From Actinostola sp. cb2023 (lineage: Eukaryota; Cnidaria; Anthozoa; Actiniaria; Actinostolidae), in contig JAUJYZ010000885.1 in NCBI GenBank assembly GCA_033675265.1, forward strand, positions 252,501 to 316,500: a stretch of DNA of 64,000 nt, written 5' to 3'. Every line of letters starts with the position of its first letter. The stretch's first letter is position 1. The notes below the pieces were generated by a model. The model did not search any database and was not told the origin of the DNA. It saw only the letters and a program-made list of their open reading frames with translations. Both the position numbers and the translations under genes were made by a program. Shown piece after piece: positions 12,901 through 25,561 of this stretch.

Positions 12901-14000
12901 TGATAATGGTATGTTATGGTATGTTATGGTATGTTATGGTATGGTATGGCATGGCGTGGTGTGGTATGGTAATGGTAATGGTATGGTATGGTATGGTAAG
13001 TGGTATGGTATGGTATGGTACCACTTATGGTATGGTATGGTATGGTAATGTATGGTAATGGTATGGTATGGTATGTATGGTATGGTTGTACCATGGTATG
13101 GTAACGTATGGTACTTACTTACATACTCCTATAGCATGTTGTAATATGGTATGTATGGTATGGTATGGTATGGCAATGGTATGGTACCGTATAAATCAAC
13201 CCTACCACTTACGTATGGTATCCTAAGTCATGTTGTAAGCTGTATTGTATGTATGGTGGTAGGTATGGTATGTGTAATGGTACCCTATGGTACTTGGTAC
13301 TGGTATGGTATGGTAATGGTATGGTATGCGATGGTTGTAGGGTAGTTGTACCGTGTAAATGGTATGGTACCACTTACTTATGACTCCTAAGTCATGTTGT
13401 AAGCTGATTGTATGGTATGGTATTGTAGGCAAAAGTTGTACCGTGTAAATCAACCCTACCACTTACTTACGACTCCTGGTATGTTGTATGGTATGTGTAT
13501 GGTATATGGTATGGTATGGTATGGTATGGTATGGTATGTCATGGTATGGTATTGAATGTACATGGTGTAAGCACAATTGTAGCCATTCATACCAGGCTTA
13601 CTTACGAATCCTAAGTTGTTGTTTTGTAAGCTAATTTCTGCTTTTGTTTTGTAGGCAGAAGTGAGGCTAAGCCCGCATACCAATATTACTCCTAAGTTGT
13701 AAGCTACTTCGCCAATAGCGACACTTACCATGTAAATCAAAAGATTACACATTGTTGTAAGCTAGTTGTAACTGGCCAGTATAGCCCCTTGTAGCTAGTT
13801 GTAAGATGGTTGTAGGCAAAAGTTGTACCGTTGTTTATCAACTTGGTGAGCTTTGTATACCACTATCAGTCACTAAGGTTAATAGATCTGTAAACTAATG
13901 ATATGCATCCTTTGAGTTATCATGTGTATCAATCAATCAATCCTATCAATCAATCAATCTAATCATCAATCAATCAATCAATGTTCAAGCAATCAGTTGT

Positions 14001-14031
<31 letters not shown>

Positions 14032-16981
14032 TGTGTACACTGTACAATGGAATCTCTAGTAAGCGGCCACAACCCTCAGGGATTTGACCACTGATCAAGC
14101 TGCTAAATAGAGGCTAGTTGTATGCGATGGTAATAGTAGGCAAAAGTTGTAGGCAATTTGTAGTATCAACCAACTTCCACTTACTTACGACTCCTAGTCA
14201 TTTTGTAAGCTAGTTGTATGTGATGGTTTTAGGCAAAAGTTGTATCGTGTAAATCAAACCCTACCACTTACTTACGACTCCTAAGTCATGTTGTAAACTA
14301 GTTGCTTATGCGATGTTTAGGCAAAAGTTGTACCGTGTAAATCAACCCTACCACTTACTTACGACTCCTAAGTCATGTTGTAAGCTGATTGTATGCGATG
14401 GTTGTAGGCAAAAGTTGTACCGTGTAAATCAACCCTACCACTTACTTACGACTCCTAAGTCATGTTGTAAGCTAGTTGTATGCGATGGTTGTAGGCAAAA
14501 GTTGTACCGTGTAAATCAACCCTACCACTTACTTACGACTCCTAAGTCATGTTGTAAGCTAGTTGTATGTGATGGTTGTAGGCAAAAGTTGTATCGTGTA
14601 AATCAACCCTACCACTTACTTACGACTCCTAAGTCATGTTGTAAGCTAGTTGTATGCGATGGTTGTAGGCAAAAGTTGTACGTGTAAATCAACCCTACCA
14701 CTTACTTACGACTCCTAAGTCATGTTGTAAGCTAGTTGTATGTGATGGTTGTAGGCAAAAGTTGTACCGTGTAAATCAACCCTACCACTTACTTACGACT
14801 CCTAAGTCATGTTGTAAGCTAGTTGTATGCGATGGTTGTAGGCAAAAGTTGTATCGTGTAAATCAACCCTACCACTTACTTACGACTCCTAAGTCATGTT
14901 GTAAGCTAGTTGTATGTGATGGTTTGAAGGCAAAAGTTGTACCGTGTAAATCAACCCTACCACTTACTTACGACTCCTAAGTCATGTTGTAAGCTAGTTG
15001 TATGTGATGGTTGTAGGCAAAAGTTGTACCGTGTAAATCAACCCTACCACTTACTTACGACTCCTAGGTCATGTTGTAAGCTAGTTGTATGTGATGGTTG
15101 TAGGCAAAAGTTGTACCGTGTAAATCAACCCTACCACTTACTTACGACTCCTAAGTCATGTTGTAAGCTAGTTGTATGTGATGGTTGTAGGCAAAAGTTG
15201 TACCGTGTAAATCAACCCTACCACTTACTTACGACTCCTAAGTCATGTTGTAAGCTAGTTGTATGCGATGGTTGTAGGCAAAAGTTGTACCGTGTAAATC
15301 AACCCTACCACTTACTTACGACTCCTAAGTCATGTTGTAAGCTAGTTGTATGTGATGGTTGTAGGCAAAAGTTGTACCGTGTAAATCAACCCTACCACTT
15401 ACTTACGACTCCTAGGTCATGTTGTAAGCTAGTTGTATGTGATGGTTGTAGGCAAAAGTTGTACGGTGTAAAGGCAAAAACCCTACCACTTACTTACGAC
15501 TCCTAGGTCATGTTGTAAGCTAGTTGTATGTGATGGTTGTAGGCAAAAGTTGTACCGTGTAAATCAACCCTACCACTTACTTACGACTCCTAGGTCATGT
15601 TGTAAGCTAGTTGTATGCAATGGTTGTAGGCAAAAGTTGTACCGTGTAAATCGGCCTTAAATTGTGTTTACAATAAATGGTATGTATTGTTCAGTAATTA
15701 CCTGTTAGCTGCTGTACATCTTCCTCACTAAACTGGTGATTCTGAAATAATACGATAAATAAAGAAAATTTCATGGATCAAAGACGACATGCTCTACTGT
15801 ATCCCTGAGATGTTCGATCATGCTCTGATAGTGTCAAGTCCATCTCCGTGATGTTTCCGTGTCATATGTGTCATGTTCGTGTCAAATTCGTGACATGTTT
15901 GTGTCAAATTCGTGACATGTTTGTGTCAATTTCGTGACATCTTCGTGTCAAATTCGTGACATCTTCGTGTCAAATTCGTGACATCTTCGTGTCAAATTCG
16001 TGACATCTTCGTGTCAAATTCGTGACATCTTCGTGTCAAATTCGTGACATCTTCGTGTCAAATTCATGACATCTTCATGTAAAATTCGTGACATCTTCGT
16101 GTCATCTTTGTGTCATGTCTGTGCTGTACTCATGATATATTCGTATTGTCGTGACACGTCCGTCCATGTCGTGTGAACATCTATTCAACTAACTTACCTG
16201 ATCTACAGCAGAATTCAGCTGGTGTATTTTACCAAGTATAGCTTTACTGTTAGCACTATCAAACGATACGTAATCATTCTAGCATGGAAAGGAAAAGAAT
16301 GTTAACATCACAGGCAGAAACACCTTTCTAGTCTGCTAACAGCCCTCCTCACGCGTCCGGGATCGGTTTTTCCCAGGATCTTTTTCTCTCGTTCGACTGA
16401 GTCTGGAGGGAAGAGGGGACTGTTAACAGTCTACACCTTTCCCTTATTCCCAATTTGGAAGACAATTCTGTTCAAAATTTTCCTCTCGTAACATCTCCTG
16501 GTTGTATTAGGCTGGTTGCTGAAGGTCGATTAACGTTCAGATAAGATAAGATACGATAAGATTATTAGCATAAACCATCCAGTGGTCTATTGTAAATCCT
16601 GCAATCTGATTGGTTCGCTACTAGTGGCCTATCAGCTCATAGACCCCGAGTAGAGGTAAACAAACAAACTGGCCGCTTCATCGTCGAGTTTTGCTAAATA
16701 ATGTTTCGGAGGAGTTTCTCGACGAATTATGGTCTGTTGTTTGTTTCTGTCATTTTCTACTGACCTACTGGATGGTTTATGCTAAAACAATTAGACTACT
16801 CATTCAGTCTCGTTTTCCTCGGTGATTATTGCCTCATAGAAACCTCGAACTCATACAGTCTAATTGTTAATTGGCCTTTCAAGGGTCAAAGGATTATAAG
16901 CACATGATGAGTGTCCTACCTTAGGGAAGTATTTATTGGTCTTGGATACAGCAGTAGGTGCAGGTCTGTAACTATTACTAC
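6918..16981 (-). CDS. PLAA: PLAA exons 19-27: PUL domain (p97-binding Armadillo-like fold)
   Basis: Recognisable segments in order: [48 protein letters not shown] (tentative exon 13843-13887), [20 protein letters not shown] with [63 protein letters not shown] and [18 protein letters not shown] followed by VKEPLK. These align along the whole PLAA PUL domain. The helix that carries LWKA in mammals is not found between 12,682 and 13,843, where only TATGG microsatellite and degenerate repeat lie. After VKEPLK a good donor (gtacgt) is present, but the terminal exon is not identified. Confidence 0.88.
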
Positions 16982-19900
16982 CTAAAAACAACACAGACAG
17001 AACATTATGTACTGAAAGTGACACAATAGTGACACAATAGTGCTGCACAGAGAATCATGGTTAAACTCAGTCTATTGCAGTTTGGACCTCATTTTTGGTT
17101 GTTACTGTTGAAGAAAGCGAGGAATCTACACAAAAGTCTTGAAATAATAATATTACAGTTGAGATTGAAAACAGTGCAGTGAATTCATTTTAACATGTCT
17201 CTTATGTGCATGTCAAAAGCGCTCGCACACATTGTCTATTAAGATCATTAGATGATGTGGTGGTAGACCAGGGTATCGTCTACATTTCCTTGTGATTTTT
17301 CCTGTGGGGGGTGATGATGGGTAACTACCTGTCGATGGGTCAGCGGCGAAGCCAGTACCCAATCCTGACCGTGATGTGTCTGAATACGAAGGTCGATAGC
17401 TACCGCTGCCTGGAATAGAAACAGTACAATATTAGATTATTCATCATCATCATCACATCATCATCATTATCATCATCATTGTCATCGTCATCATCTATCA
17501 TCATCATCACCATCATCTATCATCGTCATCAACTATCATCATCATCATTATCATCATCATCATCACCACTACCACCAGCACCATCACCATCATCATCATC
17601 ATCACCATCATCATCACCACCATCACCACCACCATCACCATCATCTATCATCGTCATCGTCATCAACTATCATCATCATCATCATCACCACCATCACCAC
17701 CACCATCACCATCACCATCATCTATCATCGTCATCGTCATCAACTATCATCATCATCATTATCACCATCATCACCACTACCACCAGCACCATCACCATCA
17801 CCATCATCACCATCACCATCATCATTATCATCATCATCTATCATCGTCATCAACTATCATCATCATCATTATCACCATCATCACCACTACCACCAGCACC
17901 ATCACCATCATCATCACCATCAGTACGCCTATGGTACAATGTAGGACCAACCTGTAAAAGGGTCCACAGCACCACCACCACTCCTAGAGAGCTGGTTACC
18001 AGATCCTGTTCCTGGTGCTGATCCAGGTACATATCGAGCTCCGCCTACACAGAAATATCAAATATCACAATTGATTATCGTTTAGATTTGAAGCAAACTA
18101 CAGCGACAGCCATGGAGATCGTACACAGGTAGCCCAATGTTTCTTCTGTTAAAAAATAAATTTAACATGGATGGCTCCCTGTGGACCACTCTTTACATGT
18201 ATATGCTCTACCACAGGAAGCCCATCAAAAGATGCATACACAAATTCCATGACACAGGAAGCCCAACCAATAAGTATGTACCTGTAAAGGGATCAGTGGC
18301 TATAGGAGCTACTTGACCAATAGTAATGTCTTGAGTATTCTTAATGATAAAGTCTACAACTTGATCTAAAAATAGCTGACTTAAGTCATTGACTGCAAGG
18401 AAACCATGAGCAGCGACCCAAGGATCATCTGTAGGTGAAACATAAAGTATTAGTTACAAATGTAGTCAGGTGCAGGGGGTCAAGAGGGAAGGGGTGGGTG
18501 TAGGGGAACAAAGGCATAGTCAGGTGCAGGGGGTCAAGAGGGAAGGGGTGGGTGTAGGGGAACAAAGGCAGGGGAAGGGGAACAGGGCAGGGGAACAGGG
18601 CAGGGGAACAGGGCAGGGGAACAGGGCAGGGGAACAGGGCAGGGGAACAGGACAGGGGAACAGGACAGGGGAACATGGCAGGGGAACAGGGCAGGGGAAC
18701 AGGGCAGGGGAACAGGGCAGGGGAACAGGGCAGGGGAACAGGGCAGGGGAACAGGGCAGGGGAACAGGACAGGGGAACAGGACAGGGGAACATGGCAGGG
18801 GAACAGGGCAGGGGAACAGGGCAGGGGAACAGGGCAGGGAAACAGGGCAGGGGAACAGGGCAGGGGAACAGGGCAGGGGAACAGGGCAGAGGAACAGGGC
18901 AGGGGAACAGGGAAGGGGCAGAGGAACAGGGCAGGGGAACAGGGAAGGGGAACAGGGCAGGGGAACAGGGAAGGGGAACAGGGAAGGGGAACAGGGAAGG
19001 GGAACAGGGCAGGGGAACAGGGAAGGGGAACAGGGAAGGGGAACAGGGAAGGGGAACAGGGCAGGGGAACAGGGCAGGGGAACAGGGCAGGGGAACAGGG
19101 AAGGGGCAGGGGAACAGGGCAGAGGAACAGGGCAGGGGAAGAGGCAGGGGAAGAGGTAGGGGTAGTGGAAGAGAGGAGCAGTGAAGATGGCAGGGGACAA
19201 GGGCAGTGTAAGAGGGAAAGGGGGATTGATCTAAGGGGATGTATTTAGACTAGATTATTACCTCCATAGTTGAAAGGAAGTTTTAGTGGTGGTTTTCCCT
19301 TCTGAATCTCCACATCAAAGACAATATCATACTCCTGTCACACAAATATCAAATATGGGTGTAACTACATGGAAAATCAACTCTCTAAGCTGTGAACCAA
19401 TTGAGATGTCCACCTTAGAGACACTACAACAAGGCACCAGACAAAGGAGTACATCTTGGAGAAGTGTCTCCTATAGAAAACATCACAGGAGGGACCAGAA
19501 ACCTTGGTGTTCGGCATACTGATATACATGTAGTACATGTATTACTAACCTTGCCTTTGTACATGGATTTGTCACCAGAACTAGCTGTTGTAGTACCAGG
19601 AGCACCAACAACCTCACCAACCTAGAACAAACATGGCTCAAAATATAATACTATCATATGATTGTGTAGGGAGCATGTGAAGACCCATTTACAGTTATGA
19701 TTTGCAGGGGAATAGATTGTCCTTGTTCATTTATTTAGTTCATTTGTTTCATTACTATGTATGATTATGTAGGGAGCAAGTGTTGACCTATTTCCAGTTA
19801 TGATTTGCACAATACAATACAAATGACAGTTTTTAAATGGTGGCTGTGTGATTCTGCCAATTACACTGACCACTCAGTAAGTTGTTTAGATGCAATGGTA

Positions 19901-22900
19901 GATAGGTCATACGGTTATGAGCAACCAATCAGCACACCTACATGTATCAATAGTATAAATCTCTCATCTTACTTACTTTGTCCCATTTCCCTTCCATTTC
20001 ATTCCACTGAAAGCAAAAGGGAAAAATCAGTATGATTACACTGGGCAAGGGCATAGCCAGGAAGTGTCCTTGGGGGTCATTATTTGTTTGTTACTTAATA
20101 TTATCTTGGACACAAGTCAGGGGGGTCACTTGCACCCTAGGACCCCCCCCCCCCCCCCCCCCACCCTCCAACCTTCTGGCTAATGTCTCTGCTTGAGAAC
20201 TCAAAACTATCACACCCTTAAATACAGTGTAAGTACATGTAGCTGTGCATTTAACACCTATAAAGAAGATCTATCCATGTACCTGATGACATTCCACTGT
20301 CTGTCCTCTTCGTACCATGATAGTCTGACCACTCTTTTTACCTTTTATTAGTAAAACAATTAGGTTATGAAACATGAAGAGTAACAGTGTGTAATACTGA
20401 GGCTACAATCGGCGCCAATTTACTTTGAAACACTAACACTTTGAAAATCATTGATAATGATATTTTGTGGCGCACGCAAAAGGGCTCTTTACCCCCTTCC
20501 CCCAACATCAATGTTGATTAGTGGTGCGATTCGAACACGGCGATCATTGCTACCCTCAACATTGATGAGGGGCGAGGGAGTTTGTACCATGACATGCAGT
20601 TAATGTGCAACTTAGTGCCATGTTTGGTAGAATCAGTCACAATTTAGATAGTTGTTTCATTGATATTGTCGGGGATTGTAGGCACGATTTCCAGCTGTTT
20701 TAGGGGTCTGCAAAATCCTCTTCGCGGACCCCTAAAACGGCTGGAAATCAAGCCTATACTGAGGCATCCTAATGCAAAATGGAGATAAAATTCTGGTTTA
20801 AATATTGTCTTTGTGTGGACGGCAAAAATGTAAGCAAAGTATTGCCTGGTCTTAAGGCTAGCAAAGACTAGTTTATAGTTAGTACCACATGTACCTGGTC
20901 TTAGAAGAGCCTCTGGTCCTGGTAGTTGCTCAAGCTTTATATCACCAATCTGCCCACTGTTTAATCACGAAATAGAAGTACTGTTTTACAATATGTGAGT
21001 TGAATTTCTGGGGGGAGGGGTGGTATGTCTGGGGGAGGGGTGATATGTCTGGGGGAAGGGGTGGTATGTCTGGGGGTAGGGGTGGTATGCTTGGGGTAGG
21101 GGTGGTATGTCTGGGGGAGGGGTGGTATGTCTGGTGGGAGGGGTGGTATGTCTGGGGGAGGGGTGGTATGTGTGGGGGGAGGGGTGGTCTGTCTGGGGGA
21201 GGGGTGGTAAGTCTGGGGGGAGGGGTGGTCTGTCTGGGGGAGGGGTGGTAAGTCTGGGGGGAGGGATGGTTTGTCTGTGGGGAGGGGTGGTATGTCTGGG
21301 GTAGGGGTGGTATGTCTGGGGGAAGGGGTGGTATGCTTGGGATAGGGGTGGTATGTCTGGGGTAGGGGTGGTATGTCTGGGGGAGGGGTGGTTTGTCTGG
21401 GGGAGGGGTGGTATGTCTGGGGGAGGGGTGGTATGTCTGGGGGAAGGGGGTATGTCTGGGGGGAGGGGTGGTCTGTCTGGGGGAGGGGTGGTAAGTCTGG
21501 GGGGAGGGGTGGTCTGTCTGGGGAAGGGGTGGTAAGTCTGGGGGGAGGGATGGTTTGTCTGTGGGGAGGGGTGGTATGTCTGGGGTAGGGGTGGTATGTC
21601 TGGGGGAAGGGGTGGTATGCTTGGGATAGGGGTGGTATGTCTGGGGTAGGGGTGGTATGTCTGGGGGAGGGGTGGTTTGTCTGGGGGAGGGGTGGTATGT
21701 CTGGGGAGGGGTGGTATGTCTGGGGGAAGGGGGTATGTCTGGGGGGAGGAGTGGTATGTCTGGGGAAGGGGGGTGGTATGTCTGGGGGGAGGGGTGGTAT
21801 GTCTGGAGGTAGGGGTGGTATGTATGGGGGGAGGGTTGATATGTCTGGGGGAGGGGTGGTATGTCTGGGGGGAGGGGTGGTATGTCTGGAGGTAGGGGGT
21901 GGTATGTCTGGGGGGAGGGGTGGTATGTCTGGGGGGAGGGTTGATATGTCTGGTGGGAGGGGTGGTTTGTCTGGGGGAGGGGTAGTATGTCTGGGGGGGG
22001 GGGGGGGGTGGTTTGTCTGGGGGGAGGGGTGGTATGTCTGGGGGAGGGGTGGTAAGTCTGGGGGGAGGGGTGGTTTGTCTGGGGGGAAGGATGGTATGTC
22101 TGGTGGGAGGGGTGGTATGTCTGGTTAAAGGGGTGGTATGTCTGGGGGAGGGGTGGTATGTCTGGAGGTAGGGGTGGTATGTCTGGGGGGGAGGGTTGAT
22201 ATGTCTGGGGGGAGGGGTGGTTTGTCTGGGGGAGGGGTGGTATGTCTTGGGGAGGGGGGGTTTGACTGGGGGTAGGGGGTGGTATGTCTGAGGGGTGGTA
22301 TGTCTGGGGGGAGGGGTGGTATGTCTGGGGGGAGGGGTGGTATGTCTGGGGGGGAGGGGTGGTATGTCTGGGGGGAGGGTTGATATGTCTGGGAATAGCC
22401 CGGATGGTATGTCTGGGGTAGGGGTGGTATGTCTGGGGTAGGGGTGGTATGTCTGGGGGAGGGGTGGTATGTCTGGGGTGGTATGTCTGGGGGGAGGGGT
22501 GGTATTTCTGGGGGAAGGGGTGGTATGTCTAGGGGGTGAGGGGGTTCTTTGTGTAGGAACAATCAAAATGCTGCTGAGCTGACTCAAAACCATGTTTGTT
22601 GGCATGTCCCTAAATAGGTTATATTTGTAGCACCTAACCTTGTTTGAGCTGGTATTACTTGACTTGCTACCTCTTGTTCAAACAACTAATTTAAAAATAC
22701 ATCAGACATACATGTAGTCAATATCTGTACATGTATGACAATCATTATATCCATCATCATTGCACAATATAAGGATCACCATTATTATCATAATCATCAT
22801 GCATCATCATCATCATCATCATCACAATGACCATCATCACAATGCATCATCATCACAATGACCATCATCATCATCATCATCATCACAATGCATCATCATC

Positions 22901-22908
22901 ACAATGAC

Positions 22909-22940
<32 letters not shown>

Positions 22941-25528
22941 CAATGCATCATCATCACAATGACCATCATCATCACAATGACCATCATCACAATGCATCAT
23001 CATCACAATGACCATCATCATCATCATCACCATCAGCAACACTTTGGGTTCACAACAAACCTTGATTTCTTCTTGTGATGCAAATCTATCAGGTTCACTT
23101 GTGAATACACGAGCCACGCCATCGCTACAACAGACAATCATACAATGAATATAAGACCCACTACTACTACATATAGTATCACTGCCTTCTTGCTGTACCT
23201 TGATCCAGTCACAATGTCACCATTTTCCAGACATTCAACACACCATACAGACTGGGCTGGTAAAGTAATTGTCTGACAACATTCACCTCCTGGAAGAGAG
23301 ACGTGATACTAGTCTAAAGCACTTACAATGTAGGTTACACACAGCATTTCTCTAAGTATTCACAGGTACTCATTTATACGCCAATGCCCAAGGTCACAAC
23401 ACAATTGTCTGGCCCAGAGATCAAACACAGGCCTGTCTGAACTGAGTGGACTAACTAGATAGAACATTACATCTCTCACAATATGGTACACATCAATTTG
23501 CAGCCCACAGGGAGTCCAACTATTTTTCCAGCGCCTACAACAAGAATCCAATTATATCTTTTCCACTACAGCCTCATCACTAATAGTTGGATTATCTGTC
23601 AACTGACCTTCCCATATCCGTAATGATCTGTCTTCACCAACAGAGGCAAATCTACCACTGTCATTTGGAAACACTGCAATACTATGGAAATAATGAATCC
23701 TTGTAAATGTAATGTAAATGTGATCTGAAAAAAATAGATTTTTATTTTATTTTTATTTTATTTTTATTTTTTTATTTTATTTTATTTTTTATTATTTTTT
23801 ATTTTATTATTATTATTATTTTTTTATATATTTTTTTACGAAACTTCCAATGATGTCTCCAATGTTGCAATACATTGTGTACATATAAAGTTCTATGAGT
23901 AAGAATGGAAATGAATCGAAACATTCTGGCAGTGAAATAAAGTTAAACAGTTACATTGTATTTGCAAATTGATTGGTTGCAGTCAGGATTCATTGACATT
24001 TTTACAAAAGTTTTTGTCTCTGATTTAAATTAAAACGTTTGTAACTTACTTATAAATAAAGCTTGAATGTCCTGTATAGACTTGTAGACATTCTCCTGCT
24101 GTCATCCACCTCCTTATAGTACTGCAAACAATATCTTTTAGATGAGATCATGTTTGTCAGAGGGATGTACATGTAGTACTTTAGTGATGGGTGTGAAGGC
24201 AACAATCATGATGATGATGATAGGTGTTAGTGTGATGTTATACATGTACTTGTACATGTAGTTGATGATGGTACATGTACCTAGTAGTGGTGACCTTTGG
24301 TAGCGGTGGTAGTATTGGTGATATGATGATGATGATGGCAATGGTATGAGATGATGATCATGATAACAATGATAATAATAACTTACCAATCATTAGAACA
24401 AGACAAGAATTCCAGCAAAGATAAAATAGCCAAACCCCTTACACAGTCAGTGTGACCAGAGAAAGTCTTCTCACATGAACCAGCTCTCCACATTTTGATA
24501 GTTTTATCAGCAGATCCTATTAACCCATATATATAATAATATTTATGTAACTCAAGTACTTAGGTAAGGACTTAATAAACATCATGATCATGGTAACGTC
24601 TGTCCTGGACCAAGTCGCCCATATGGCCAGTGCTTAACCCTAGTTTACATAGCATGAAGCAACACTACATGTAGGAGTATTGCTACTCCCCCTGAATGGA
24701 ATGACATTTCAGACAACATGACAGTAAAGTGTCTAACACAAGAACCCAATCCAATCACCCATGCCAGGGATAGAACCCAGACCATCCACCCATGCCAGGG
24801 ATACATGTACTGTAGAAGCCAGGCCTGTCAACCCAGAGTCCAACGCCACTAATAACTATACCATCACACCTCTCACACCACGTTCCAATAATACCGGACG
24901 ATAATCTGATATTATGGACCACATCAATGTACATCTGTAACCCTGAAGATGAGCAAGTTGCTCGAAAGCTTGGTTAAAATAGAATACCATAGGTTGATGA
25001 CACAAACTATTGATGGACATACCTGTTAGCATCAGCCCATGATCAGGCATAAGTTCTACAGACCATACTGCTGCTTCATGGCCCTTCAAAGTCATGACAC
25101 ATTTATTGTTGATCCAAACCTTAGCTGTACTGTAAATACAAATAATGCAGTACAAGTATTAGAGACAGCAGTATTAGGTTGGACTAGGCTCGATTTCCAG
25201 CCGTGATGGTTTCGGTACGCCTGAGATCCTCTCCCAAATTTGAGGTTTGGGGGAAATCGACACCCTAGCAGGCTGAAAACCGAGCCTAAGATTGGACCAG
25301 TTGAATTGGACTTACAGAGTATAAAATTATTAACCTATAAATGATAGCATGTCCTCCTTGGAACTCAGTTCCCTACACTTTTCCCTTCAAGCCAGGTGAA
25401 CACTAAGGAATGTATGGTGTTGTATTACATGTTTTTAGGTGAATCAGTAGTTTGCTACATATTGTGCATCCATCAGGTTGTAAAGCAGCACATTTGATCA
25501 TATTCGAAATGTTAAAGTGTGCAATAAA

Positions 25529-25561
<33 letters not shown>

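Noticed and set aside
12759..13058. Valine/methionine repeat peptide ([12 protein letters not shown])
   Set aside because: Translation of the TATGG/TAATGG microsatellite in an intron.
13456..13752. 98-residue minus-strand frame as the missing PUL exon
   Set aside because: It consists of decayed array and microsatellite sequence, and none of its frames aligns with PLAA in the required phase.
14313..15506. Repeat protein [20 protein letters not shown]
   Set aside because: Artefact of an 87-bp array whose length is a multiple of three. It is antisense to PLAA and has no independent support.
18470..19200. Open frames of 169-229 residues on both strands ([12 protein letters not shown] and [10 protein letters not shown] cycles)
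   Set aside because: Produced by a 13-bp satellite with no stop in its cycle. Both strands are open, and the region is flanked by intact PLAA splice sites, so it is intronic.
20986..22605. A 539-residue minus-strand frame rich in [10 protein letters not shown]
   Set aside because: Cyclic translation of a 20-bp satellite inside a PLAA intron. It resembles a proline-rich protein only through repeat periodicity.
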